A stretch of DNA of 7,297 bases from Candidatus Gastranaerophilales bacterium (GTDB lineage Bacteria; Cyanobacteriota; Vampirovibrionia; Gastranaerophilales; Gastranaerophilaceae). The DNA lies in contig JAMPIM010000065.1 in NCBI GenBank assembly GCA_023662705.1, positions 1 to 7,297 of the forward strand, given 5' to 3'. Made by a program: the position numbers and the translations under genes. This document shows, piece by piece, positions 1-6,212 of this stretch. Positions within the stretch are counted from its first letter, which is position 1. Every line of letters starts with the position of its first letter. Under the pieces are notes generated by a model. It was not told the DNA's origin and did not search any database. It saw only the letters and a list, made by a program, of their open reading frames with translations.

Positions 1-51
1 TATGACAATCTTGTTGAAATGGTACTAAAAAGCGCAGGACTAAATAAATAA
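1..51 (+). CDS. C-terminal end of a gene, probably D-alanine-D-alanine ligase (partial)
   Basis: Only the last 16 codons and the TAA stop (49-51) are inside the window. The visible tail, YDNLVEMVLKSAGLNK, is an amphipathic helix ending. D-Ala-D-Ala ligases commonly end in a helix of the type 'Y-x-x-L-V-x-x-x-L-x-x-A', and ddl often sits directly before ftsQ in wall and division clusters. That is the reason for the tentative Ddl call. The stop codon shares its last A with the ftsQ start codon (TAATG), so the two genes are probably translationally coupled. The reading frame is clear, but the identity is an inference from a very short tail and gene order; MurB or another Mur-cluster protein cannot be excluded. 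Confidence 0.5.
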   Translation, partial: YDNLVEMVLKSAGLNK

Positions 52-905
52 TGTCAGACGAAGAACTAAAATCACATAGAGACAGTCAGGCAAGACGCTT
101 GAAGCAGGCTCAAATGCAACGACAGATTCGCCGCTCACAGCGCCGATTGAATCGTTTGCGTGCGTGGTATAAGTTCTTTTTAATAATGTCGCTTATAGCA
201 TTAGGATTTTTTATACTTAAGCTTCCGCAATGGAGATTGCATTCTAATGCATTTGATAGTTTAAACAATCCTCAATTAGAGATTGTAAATAACAGAATCG
301 TTCCTTCGCAGAAAGTTTTATCAGCTCTTAGAAGAAATCAGGTTCCTAAACAACCTGTATTTTTGGTTAAGACAGAAAATTTGAAGAAAAGTATTAAACA
401 GCTTGAGCCGATTCAGGATGTTTATATAAGACGTTTTTGGTTTCCTGCAAGGTTGCAAATCATTGTAATTGAACGTACTCCGATTGTTACTATTTCTCCA
501 AATACCGATGTTCCGCCAATTGCGTTTTTCTCTGCTGACGGTAAACTTATCGGGCGTGAGTATATGCCTCTTGCTGATGATTATAAAACTGTTCTTGTAA
601 TAACCTATGGAACGGGTGATGATTATAGAAACTGGGATGTCGCTAAAGTTAATAATTTCAAAAAACTTGCGATGCTTACTGAGCGTGAAACAGGTGAAAC
701 GGTTGAATATATTGACTATAGAAATCCTAAAGATGTTTATATGAAGATTCCTACCGCGAATGTAAGATTAGGAAGCATTAATCCTTCTACATTTGATAAA
801 ATTCAGCGCCTGCCGTCATTACTTCCGCAGGTAAAAATGATTAACAAGAAAGTTAAGTATATTGACTTGCGCTGGGATTCAAACTATATAAAATTGGATG
901 AGTAA
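51..905 (+). CDS. ftsQ: Cell division protein FtsQ (POTRA-domain divisome protein)
   Basis: A 284-residue bitopic membrane protein of the divisome, which links early and late division proteins at the septum through its extracytoplasmic part. The sequence shows a very basic, Arg/Gln-rich cytoplasmic N-terminus (about 1-40), one membrane helix (about 41-58), and a POTRA-like region (about 75-146) ending in a hydrophobic strand followed by ERTPI (141-145), typical of FtsQ. A beta-rich FtsQ domain follows, with the characteristic C-terminal YIDLRWD strand (270-276). Length is normal for the family. The ATG at 51 overlaps the preceding stop, and an AGGA at 36-39 is a plausible ribosome binding site, so this start is favoured. 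The next gene starts immediately after its stop. In many cyanobacteria ftsZ follows ftsQ; here hemW does. The family call is confident; details of partner binding are not visible. Confidence 0.87.
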   Translation: MSDEELKSHRDSQARRLKQAQMQRQIRRSQRRLNRLRAWYKFFLIMSLIALGFFILKLPQWRLHSNAFDSLNNPQLEIVNNRIVPSQKVLSALRRNQVPKQPVFLVKTENLKKSIKQLEPIQDVYIRRFWFPARLQIIVIERTPIVTISPNTDVPPIAFFSADGKLIGREYMPLADDYKTVLVITYGTGDDYRNWDVAKVNNFKKLAMLTERETGETVEYIDYRNPKDVYMKIPTANVRLGSINPSTFDKIQRLPSLLPQVKMINKKVKYIDLRWDSNYIKLDE

Positions 906-1979
906 ATGCCAAAAAGTGCTTATATACATATACCGTTTTGTAAATCAAAATGTAAATACTGTTCGTTTGTATCTTATGTAAAAGATGTTGAGAACAGTTA
1001 TTTTGATGCGCTTTTGAAAGATATTGACGCTAATTATAAGGGAGAGGAACTTAACACCCTTTATTTTGGCGGGGGAACGCCTTCTCTGGTTGATATAAAG
1101 CTGATTGAAAAGATTTTGTCCCGATTTAATCTGGCAGAATGTTGTGAAGTAACTTTTGAAATGAATCCTGATGATTCTGATATTGAATATTTAAAGGAGT
1201 TAAAATCTCTTGGTGTAAATCGTTTGAGTATGGGTTCTCAAACCTTTGATGACAATGTGCTTAAACTAATCGGGCGAAGGCATACTTCTTCCGATACGAT
1301 AAAAGCTGTTGAGAATGCAAAGAATGCAGAATTTGATAATATAAGTCTGGATTTAATCTATGGTTTACCTGATGGGGTAAATATAAAAAATGACTTGAAT
1401 ATAATAACAAATTTAGATATACAGCATATTTCAACCTATGGTTTGAAGATAGAGGAAGGCTCTCATTTTTATACTTCCCCTCCTAAAAATCTTCCTGATG
1501 ATGATATGCAGGCTGATATGTATCTTGAAATCAATGATTATTTATCTGCAAGAGGATATCAGCGTTATGAGATAAGTAATTTTGCCCGAAAAGGATTTGA
1601 GTCCCGTCATAATTTGAATTATTGGAATAATGAAGAATATTATGGTTTTGGTGCTGCTGCACATGGTTATGTTAATGGAGTCAGATATTCTAATTTTGTT
1701 TCTTTGAAAGATTATGCCAACAATCCGGTAGGTTTTGCAGAGGTGCATAAAGTATCTCAGCAAGAGAATCTTGAAGAAGAAATATTTCTCGGGTTTAGGA
1801 AAGAAGAAGGGATAAATGTTGAGAAAATAAATAAAGATTTCGGGATTGATTTTGATAATAAATATAAATCCATACTGAATAAATATTTACCCCAATATAT
1901 TCAAAAGACACCTTGCGGTTATAAACTAACGCTCGAAGGTGTCTTGTTGAGTAATAATATTTTAGCTGAATTTATTTAG
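906..1979 (+). CDS. hemW: HemW-like radical SAM protein (haem chaperone, formerly 'oxygen-independent coproporphyrinogen oxidase-like')
   Basis: A 357-residue cytoplasmic radical SAM protein. The 4Fe-4S ligands are C12, C16 and C19 in a CxxxCxxC motif, followed by S20-F21. True HemN has a further Cys two residues after the third ligand, and its absence here argues for HemW. Other family marks are GGGTPS (55-60), EMNP (85-88), the SMGSQTFDD region (108-116), YEISNFAR (221-228) and HNLNYW (235-240), with a HemN_C-type C-terminal domain (about 290-350). HemW proteins bind haem and are thought to deliver it to haem proteins rather than oxidise coproporphyrinogen. The ATG directly abuts the ftsQ stop (TAA-ATG), so it probably shares that transcript and may depend on coupled translation; a weak GGATGAG lies just upstream. 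Its last 4 bases overlap the convergent gene on the other strand, and a 10-bp inverted repeat lies inside its 3' end. No other haem genes are in the window. Confidence 0.88.
   Translation: MPKSAYIHIPFCKSKCKYCSFVSYVKDVENSYFDALLKDIDANYKGEELNTLYFGGGTPSLVDIKLIEKILSRFNLAECCEVTFEMNPDDSDIEYLKELKSLGVNRLSMGSQTFDDNVLKLIGRRHTSSDTIKAVENAKNAEFDNISLDLIYGLPDGVNIKNDLNIITNLDIQHISTYGLKIEEGSHFYTSPPKNLPDDDMQADMYLEINDYLSARGYQRYEISNFARKGFESRHNLNYWNNEEYYGFGAAAHGYVNGVRYSNFVSLKDYANNPVGFAEVHKVSQQENLEEEIFLGFRKEEGINVEKINKDFGIDFDNKYKSILNKYLPQYIQKTPCGYKLTLEGVLLSNNILAEFI
1905..1945 (-). terminator. Long inverted repeat inside the hemW 3' end, possible terminator of the convergent gene
   Basis: AAGACACCTT (1905-1914) is perfectly complementary to AAGGTGTCTT (1936-1945). 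An inner GCG/CGC pairing (1915-1917 with 1930-1932) extends the hairpin past a 3-nt bulge. Read on the minus strand, it begins about 30 nt after the stop of the 1976-2959 gene and ends in a short run of four Us (1906-1903), the orientation expected for a terminator of that gene. On the plus strand there is no U-run. The U-run is short, so the structure is certain as sequence but its terminator role is only inferred. Confidence 0.45.
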
Positions 1980-2959
1980 ATTAAAGAGTAACACATAGCA
2001 TATAAATTCCCCTCGTTATTATAAAGTCTTATTTTGTTTTCATCGGAATCATAGACTATTTTAGATATAGGATGAGGAAACTCATTTCTAATTTCTTGTT
2101 TTCTTTTTGCTAATCTTTGATGGAATTGCACCAACTCTTCTAATGTTGAATCAGTCTCGCGTTTAATTCCTTCTATACCGGTATTGGAATATTTTTCATT
2201 AGCATGAGGAAGCAATAAGCCAAGCATATTATCTTTTACTTGGTTTCTTAGAACAGGTGACAGTATTACAGAGCCTTCTTCACTTCTTAAAGCTGTTTCC
2301 ATTAATCTTTTTAAATAGAATCCAGTGTCTGCAAAATTTACGCCTTGTATAGCATCTGCAACATTAGGAATTTGTGTTATTCCGTCTTCCATTGCTTTAA
2401 TCATAATATTTGAACGTTCTGTTTGCTGAAGAGCGGCTTCTTGTCCTTTACCTGTCAAAAGATAAGTCAGCATACTTTCTACTGCTTCTTTTTGATGTTC
2501 TCTCATCTCTTGAGCAGTTGCAATAGCTGTTTCTGGCATAACTGTTCCGATTTCATCCAATGATTTTACTTTTGCCATAGCTTCATATCGTCGAAGATCT
2601 CTAATTGTTCGTTCTTTTTCAACAATTTCTTGATCTTTTGCTGCAAGAGCACTTTTTACACTAGGGAAAATACTATCTTCGGTAGCTTTTATTGCTTCTT
2701 TTATTCGTTCCGGAACTTCTTTACTTAAAGAGTTTAATCTTTCTTGAAGAGTATGTTTTTCTTTTGCTTCTTTGGTAAGTCCTGTTATAAATGATTCAAA
2801 GATATCAGTTACTTTTCCGCTATCAAGACCTACAAGTTTACTTTTAGAAGCTTGTAATAATGTGTTGGCTGTCAGGTTACGATGATAGACTGTAATTTCC
2901 TGTACGAATTTGTCTCCAAGCATACCTCTGAATGCGACGTCGTTGTTAATTCCGTTCAT
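1976..2959 (-). CDS. Unrecognised 327-residue helical protein, probably cytoplasmic
   Basis: I do not recognise this protein. It has no signal peptide or membrane segment and no catalytic motif I can name. After a short N-terminal stretch containing NNDVAFRG (5-12), most of it is charged and helix-forming. Heptad-like, Lys/Glu-rich segments at about 62-130 and 268-292 suggest coiled coils, with a more hydrophobic helical middle (about 140-255). The C-terminus (about 298-327) looks like short beta strands (KIVYD, KIRLYNNEG, LYAMCYSL). A brief N-terminal tag of the 'Asn-rich then F-[KR]-G' kind is, from memory, frequent in gut Melainabacteria proteins of unknown function; treat that as a weak impression. 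The ATG at 2957-2959 has AAGGGA at the right distance (complement of 2965-2970). The gene is divergent from punA and its stop overlaps the hemW stop by 4 bases. Base composition is like its neighbours. It is very likely a real gene of unknown function. Confidence 0.75.
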   Translation of the reverse strand: MNGINNDVAFRGMLGDKFVQEITVYHRNLTANTLLQASKSKLVGLDSGKVTDIFESFITGLTKEAKEKHTLQERLNSLSKEVPERIKEAIKATEDSIFPSVKSALAAKDQEIVEKERTIRDLRRYEAMAKVKSLDEIGTVMPETAIATAQEMREHQKEAVESMLTYLLTGKGQEAALQQTERSNIMIKAMEDGITQIPNVADAIQGVNFADTGFYLKRLMETALRSEEGSVILSPVLRNQVKDNMLGLLLPHANEKYSNTGIEGIKRETDSTLEELVQFHQRLAKRKQEIRNEFPHPISKIVYDSDENKIRLYNNEGNLYAMCYSLI

Positions 2960-3079
2960 ATTTATCCCTTTTTTTATAATAATAACTTAAAACTGCTAAA
3001 AAATAAATTTGCTATTTGCAGTAAAAATTTTTTTATAATAGAATAAATAAGGTTTATAGGGGTATTTTAGGAGATAGTT
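2960..3079 (+). promoter_or_regulatory. Divergent intergenic region with the punA operon promoter and ribosome binding site
   Basis: Very AT-rich 120-bp region between divergent starts. A perfect -10 hexamer TATAAT lies at 3034-3039. The best -35 is TTGCTA at 3009-3014, with a long 19-bp spacer, so that half is weak. The strong ribosome binding site AGGAGA (3069-3074) is 5 nt before the punA ATG and fixes its start. For the minus-strand gene the only convincing signal is AAGGGA (complement of 2965-2970). TATTAT (complement of 2976-2981) could be its -10, but I see no good -35. Confidence 0.5.
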
Positions 3080-3883
3080 ATGCTGCAAAAAAGTGTGGAA
3101 TTTATCCGTGAAAAAATTGGAGATTTTGTACCGGAGATTGGTATTGTATTAGGTTCAGGACTTGGAGAGCTGGCTGATGAGAATTGTGAAATAGCAATTC
3201 CTTATTCAGAAATCCCGGGTTTTGAAGCTTCAACCGTATCAGGTCATAAAAGCAGATTGGTTTTTGCCGAAATTAACGGAAAAAAAGTTGTAATGATGCA
3301 GGGACGCTTCCATTATTATGAAGGGCATCCTATTCAGAAAGTTGTTTTTCCTATAAAAGTTATGAAAAAACTCGGGGTAAAAACCGTAATGCTAACGAAT
3401 GCGGCTGGCGGAGTAAATAAAGCTTTCAATCCGTCTGATTTAATGATTATTACTGATCATATCAATCATATGAACGTAAATCCGTTAATTGGTCCTAATG
3501 ATGATTCAATGGGTGACAGATTCCCTGATATGAGTGAAGTTTATACTCCGCATCTTGTTGAATTGACTAAAAGGACAGCTTCAAAACTCGGTATTGATGT
3601 TCAGGAAGGTGTTTATATGGCATTAACCGGTCCATCTTACGAGACTCCTGCCGAAGTCAGAATGGCTCGTATTGTTGGTGCGGATGCTGTCGGTATGTCA
3701 ACTGTTCCGGAAGCTATTATTGCAAAATGGGCAGGTATGAATGTAATCGGTATTAGTTGTATCTGCAACTCAGCAGCAGGTGTAAGCACCGTTGCATTGT
3801 CTCACTCGGATGTAATTCATGCGGCAAATGTAGCAAAAGAAAGATTTAAAATTCTTGTAAAAGAGGTTGTTAAAGCTCTATGA
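3080..3883 (+). CDS. punA: Purine nucleoside phosphorylase, trimeric (PNP/MTAP) family
   Basis: A 267-residue cytoplasmic enzyme that splits purine ribo- or deoxyribonucleosides with phosphate into free base and (deoxy)ribose-1-phosphate, in purine salvage. Family features in order: the phosphate-binding GSGLG loop (25-29), H56, the R76-x-H78-x-Y80 segment, NAAGG (107-111), GPSYETP (184-190) with E188 matching the base-binding Glu of mammalian PNP, VGMST (204-208), and N230 matching the Asn that selects 6-oxopurines. Asn rather than Asp at that position argues for guanosine/inosine phosphorylase rather than methylthioadenosine phosphorylase. The common bacterial ISCITN segment reads ISCICN here (225-230), a mild variation. 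Length is normal. AGGAGA at 3069-3074 supports the ATG. It is first in a four-gene operon and overlaps rqcP by ATGA. The family is certain; punA is used as the generic name for this type. Confidence 0.9.
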   Translation: MLQKSVEFIREKIGDFVPEIGIVLGSGLGELADENCEIAIPYSEIPGFEASTVSGHKSRLVFAEINGKKVVMMQGRFHYYEGHPIQKVVFPIKVMKKLGVKTVMLTNAAGGVNKAFNPSDLMIITDHINHMNVNPLIGPNDDSMGDRFPDMSEVYTPHLVELTKRTASKLGIDVQEGVYMALTGPSYETPAEVRMARIVGADAVGMSTVPEAIIAKWAGMNVIGISCICNSAAGVSTVALSHSDVIHAANVAKERFKILVKEVVKAL

Positions 3884-4125
3884 GATTAGACAAGTTCTTA
3901 AAAGTATCAAGATTAATTAAAAGAAGAACGGTTGCCAATACTGTTTCCGAAATGGGCCGAGTACTGGTTAACGGAAACCCTGCTAAACCTGCAAAGCAGC
4001 TTAAGGTTGGGGATATTATTGAGATTGAATACTCAAATCGAGTCGAAAAAGTTGAAGTTTTGATAATTCCATCAGGAAATGTCAGTATTCAAGAGTCATC
4101 TACATTATATAAGGTTATAGAATAG
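3880..4125 (+). CDS. rqcP: RqcP, S4-domain ribosome-associated quality control factor (YabO/Hsp15 family)
   Basis: An 81-residue basic protein that is almost entirely an S4 RNA-binding domain (about 1-60). The N-terminus MRLDKFLKVSRLIKRRT is nearly identical, as far as I can recall, to Bacillus subtilis YabO/RqcP, followed by the S4 signature around GRVLVNG (46-52) and KVGDIIEIEY (62-71 region by motif, within the central beta part). RqcP stabilises the P-site tRNA on obstructed 50S subunits while RqcH adds alanine tails to stalled nascent chains. The related Hsp15 acts on similar 50S-nascent-chain complexes. The ATG overlaps the punA stop (ATGA at 3880-3883), indicating coupled translation; only a distant AGAGG is seen upstream. 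RqcH is not in the window. The S4/Hsp15-family assignment is firm, and RqcP is preferred over Hsp15 because of the short length and N-terminal match. Confidence 0.85.
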   Translation: MRLDKFLKVSRLIKRRTVANTVSEMGRVLVNGNPAKPAKQLKVGDIIEIEYSNRVEKVEVLIIPSGNVSIQESSTLYKVIE

Positions 4126-4700
4126 TGCACGAAATATTTGTAAGTATGAATAATTGGTTTCAGACTATGGGAGTTCAGGGGTTGGCAATAAACTCCTGCG
4201 TAGAAAGTTTTTTTCTTGTACCTCCTCCCGATTTTTTGCTGATAGCAATGGACTTAGCGAAACCTGAAAAAGCACTCTATTATGCAACTGTTTGTACAAT
4301 AGCTTCTGCTTTAGGCGGGGTAATCGGATACCTTATCGGGTTGTTTGGCGGAAGACCTGTTTTTAACTTTCTCTTTAGAAAAAAACGCGATAAATTGGAT
4401 GCTGTAGAGAAAATGTATGCTGAATACGGTTCATTTGCAGTCTTCTTCTCTGCGTTTACTCCTATTCCTTATAAAGTGTTTACGATTGCAAGCGGAATTC
4501 TTAAGATGAATTTTATCAAATTCTTTATTGCGAGTTTCTTTGGACGCGGTGCAAGATTTTTCCTTGTAAGTTTAGTGTTAATGTTTTTTGGTGAAGCCGT
4601 AAAAAGATATCTGGAATTGGTAATTTTGGCTGTAACCGTAGTAATAGTGATTTTCTGCATAATAGTTTATAAAAGGATAAAGAAACATGGGCGTAATTAA
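4125..4700 (+). CDS. YqaA-like VTT/DedA-family integral membrane protein
   Basis: A 191-residue polytopic inner-membrane protein of the VTT (SNARE-associated, DedA) superfamily. Hydrophobic segments lie at about 30-46, 53-75, 103-125, 130-155 and 163-183. Family marks are an acidic residue in an E-x-F-F-L-V-P-P-P-D re-entrant segment (27-36), FTPIPYK (111-117) and GRGARFF (140-146). These match the YqaA branch better than classic DedA. DedA/VTT proteins are linked to lipid scrambling or carrier recycling and to envelope homeostasis; the YqaA branch has no settled substrate. The start is a GTG at 4125 that shares its G with the rqcP stop (TAGTG), with AAGG at 4111-4114. The internal ATG at 4146 has no ribosome binding site, so GTG is favoured. 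It overlaps the next gene by 14 bases. The basic C-terminus (KRIKKHGRN) is probably cytoplasmic. Confidence 0.8.
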   Translation: MHEIFVSMNNWFQTMGVQGLAINSCVESFFLVPPPDFLLIAMDLAKPEKALYYATVCTIASALGGVIGYLIGLFGGRPVFNFLFRKKRDKLDAVEKMYAEYGSFAVFFSAFTPIPYKVFTIASGILKMNFIKFFIASFFGRGARFFLVSLVLMFFGEAVKRYLELVILAVTVVIVIFCIIVYKRIKKHGRN

Positions 4701-5103
4701 TGAAAAATTTACGATAAATACCGAAGGTATGAATGATATCATTGATATCACAAAGCACGTACAAAATTGCGTCTATCAGCACGCCTTAAAAGATGGTATT
4801 GTTTGTGTGTCGATTCAAGGCAGCACCTCTGCTGTTACTACAATTGAATATGAAGAAGGGCTTATCCAAGACTTAAAAGATGCCTTAGAAAGAATTGCTC
4901 CAACGGGTCAGGAGTATCATCATGACGAAATCTGGCACGACGGTAACGGTTATGCTCACGTCAGAGCTGCTCTTGTCGGAAGTTCTGTTTCAGTAGCGCT
5001 TGTAGGCGGTTTGTTGAATCTTGGAACTTGGCAGCAAATAGTACTTCTGGATTTCGATAATAAACCAAGATCCAGAAGTATTACAGTGCAAATTGTGTAT
5101 TAA
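4687..5103 (+). CDS. YjbQ / UPF0047 family protein
   Basis: A 138-residue single-domain protein of the YjbQ family (UPF0047; annotated in some databases as 'secondary thiamine-phosphate synthase enzyme' from weak complementation of thiE mutants). Conserved parts are GSTSAVTTIEYE (45-56), the W83-H84-D85-G86-N87 segment leading to AHVRAALVG (90-98), and LGTWQQIVLLDFD (112-124), ending RSRSITVQIVY. The first block has GST where other members have HT, so it belongs to the subgroup with the EYE motif, in which the metal or ligand-binding His set is slightly different. The true cellular role is unsettled. ATG at 4687 is preceded by AAAAGGA (4671-4677) inside the VTT gene. It is last in the punA operon. 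Its stop directly abuts the gloA stop on the other strand, and a 14-bp inverted repeat lies within its 3' end. Confidence 0.83.
   Translation: MGVINEKFTINTEGMNDIIDITKHVQNCVYQHALKDGIVCVSIQGSTSAVTTIEYEEGLIQDLKDALERIAPTGQEYHHDEIWHDGNGYAHVRAALVGSSVSVALVGGLLNLGTWQQIVLLDFDNKPRSRSITVQIVY
5039..5083. terminator. Long inverted repeat inside the yjbQ 3' end at a convergent junction
   Basis: TACTTCTGGAT (5042-5052) is perfectly complementary to ATCCAGAAGTA (5070-5080). The pairing extends outwards by one G.U and two A-T pairs to 5039-5083, giving a 14-bp stem with a 17-nt loop. It ends 20 nt before the yjbQ stop and starts about 20 nt past the gloA stop on the minus strand. Neither strand has a proper U-run, so it is not a canonical intrinsic terminator. 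It may act as a 3'-end stabiliser or as a bidirectional transcription or RNA barrier, or its function may be nil. Confidence 0.35.
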
Positions 5104-5487
5104 TTACCATTGAACTTTTTCAATAAGTTCGATTTCGTATCCGTCAGGGTCATTAATAAATGCAATTTTTGAACCCTTACCATTCAAATCAAATGGAGGG
5201 TAAAGGTAGTCGTATCCGAGTTTTGCAATTTTAGCCGTGAATGCATCTAATGATTCAACTGCGAATGCAAAATGTCCGAACCCTGAGCCGATTTGATACC
5301 CTTCAGCAGGAGTTTCGTCGTTATAAGTAAGTTCAATCTGGCAAGTTTTTTCTTTATCAGTTAAAAAATATAACCAACAGTCTTCAAGTCTTTTTTTATG
5401 GTCAAGTTCCATTTCCAAAACTTCTGTATAAAATTTTAAAGATGCGTCAATATCCTTAACTCTAATCATTGTATGTAAAAATTTCAT
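5104..5487 (-). CDS. gloA: Lactoylglutathione lyase / glyoxalase I
   Basis: A 127-residue vicinal-oxygen-chelate protein (two betaalphabetabetabeta units, about 1-60 and 65-125). It isomerises the hemithioacetal of methylglyoxal and a thiol to an S-lactoyl thioester, detoxifying a glycolytic by-product in the cytoplasm. All four metal ligands are in place by alignment with E. coli GloA: H5, E52 (in IELTYN), H72 (in GHFAF) and E120 (in YEIELIE). DPDGYEIELIE (113-123) is a typical ending. E. coli-type bacterial enzymes prefer nickel or cobalt; whether this host uses glutathione or another thiol is not visible. The start has a near-perfect AAGGAGGG (complement of 5491-5498), and its own promoter is visible upstream. 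The gene is convergent with yjbQ with no space between the stops. Confidence 0.88.
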   Translation of the reverse strand: MKFLHTMIRVKDIDASLKFYTEVLEMELDHKKRLEDCWLYFLTDKEKTCQIELTYNDETPAEGYQIGSGFGHFAFAVESLDAFTAKIAKLGYDYLYPPFDLNGKGSKIAFINDPDGYEIELIEKVQW

Positions 5488-5490
5488 AGT

Positions 5491-5537
5491 TCCCTCCTTG
5501 TGTACTTATAATACTATATAGTATTACTTTCTTTCAA
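5491..5537 (-). promoter_or_regulatory. gloA promoter, embedded palindromic operator candidate, and strong ribosome binding site
   Basis: On the minus strand: -35 TTGAAA (complement of 5532-5537), an 18-bp spacer, -10 TATTAT (complement of 5508-5513), then AAGGAGGG (5491-5498) close before the ATG. The -35 lies inside the last codons of the protease gene. A perfect 18-bp palindrome, TAATACTATATAGTATTA (5509-5526), fills most of the spacer and overlaps the -10 and the protease stop. That is a classic position for a repressor site, though an AT-rich palindrome can also be chance or a weak 3' hairpin of the protease mRNA. Confidence 0.5.
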
Positions 5538-6161
5538 GTACTCTTTAACGGCATTAATAGGAATAGCAAATCCTATCCCAATATTTGAAATATTATTATC
5601 AGGATTATAAATTGCCTGATTAATTCCTATTATTTCTCCGCGTTTATTCAACAGCGGACCGCCTGATGAGCCTGGATTTATTGCTGCATCTGTTTGAATC
5701 CTGTTTTTAGAATAATCAATGCGTGATATGATTCCCTGTGTTAATGTTCCGTTAAACCCGAACGGATTTCCTATAGCAAGAACTTTTTGTCCTACTTTTA
5801 TCTTCTCAGAATCCCCTAGTTTAACCGTTTTTAAATCTCTTGCCACGTTTATTTTTAAAAGTGCAATGTCTTTGTTTTCACCCAACTTTTTCAAAACCTT
5901 TGCATTATAATTTTGTCCGTTTGACATCGTAACAATGACACTGTTGCTTTCAAGTACGTGCGCACTGGTTAAAATTATTCCGCTTTTATCTATAATACAC
6001 CCTGTTCCGCAAGATATTCCGTCTGAGATTTGTGAGTCAACACATACAATTGCAGGGTTAATTTTTTTATATAAGCTTACATTTGCCTGTTCTTCTCTAT
6101 CATAAGCAAATGCAGGTGCTGATAAGATGATTGCTGTAATTAGTGTAAGTATTCTTTTCAT
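5514..6161 (-). CDS. Secreted trypsin-like serine protease, HtrA/DegP type without PDZ domain
   Basis: From the chosen start the protein has 215 residues. It has a textbook signal peptide, MKRILTLITAIILSAPAFA with cleavage expected after A19, so it acts outside the cytoplasmic membrane. The protease domain has the catalytic triad H68 (LTSAHVL), D98 (NKDIALLK) and S166 (NPGSSGGPL), plus AIGNPFG (129-135), QTDAAINPG (156-164) and GFAIPI (197-202), all typical of HtrA/DegP. The chain ends about 13 residues after that last motif, so there is no PDZ domain and substrate recognition must lie in the protease domain or a partner. Mature-part cysteines C40, C51 and C55 could allow a disulfide. A TTG at 6203 in the same frame would add 14 residues before the signal peptide; neither start has a good ribosome binding site, so the signal peptide decides. 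It lies downstream of the terminator of the regulator gene, so it probably has its own weak promoter. Substrates are unknown. Confidence 0.83.
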   Translation of the reverse strand: MKRILTLITAIILSAPAFAYDREEQANVSLYKKINPAIVCVDSQISDGISCGTGCIIDKSGIILTSAHVLESNSVIVTMSNGQNYNAKVLKKLGENKDIALLKINVARDLKTVKLGDSEKIKVGQKVLAIGNPFGFNGTLTQGIISRIDYSKNRIQTDAAINPGSSGGPLLNKRGEIIGINQAIYNPDNNISNIGIGFAIPINAVKEYLKESNTI

Positions 6162-6212
6162 ATTAGAATAATCAACTAAATTATTATTGCATTCAATAGC
6201 CAAATAAGGTGA

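Noticed and set aside
2992..3022. ACTGC...GCAGT inverted repeat in the divergent promoter region before punA.
   Set aside because: The stem is only 5 bp with a 21-nt gap in very AT-rich sequence; too weak to call an operator or terminator.
6162..6203. TTG start for the protease 14 codons upstream of the chosen ATG.
   Set aside because: It would bury the clear signal peptide behind a polar extension, and it has no ribosome binding site.
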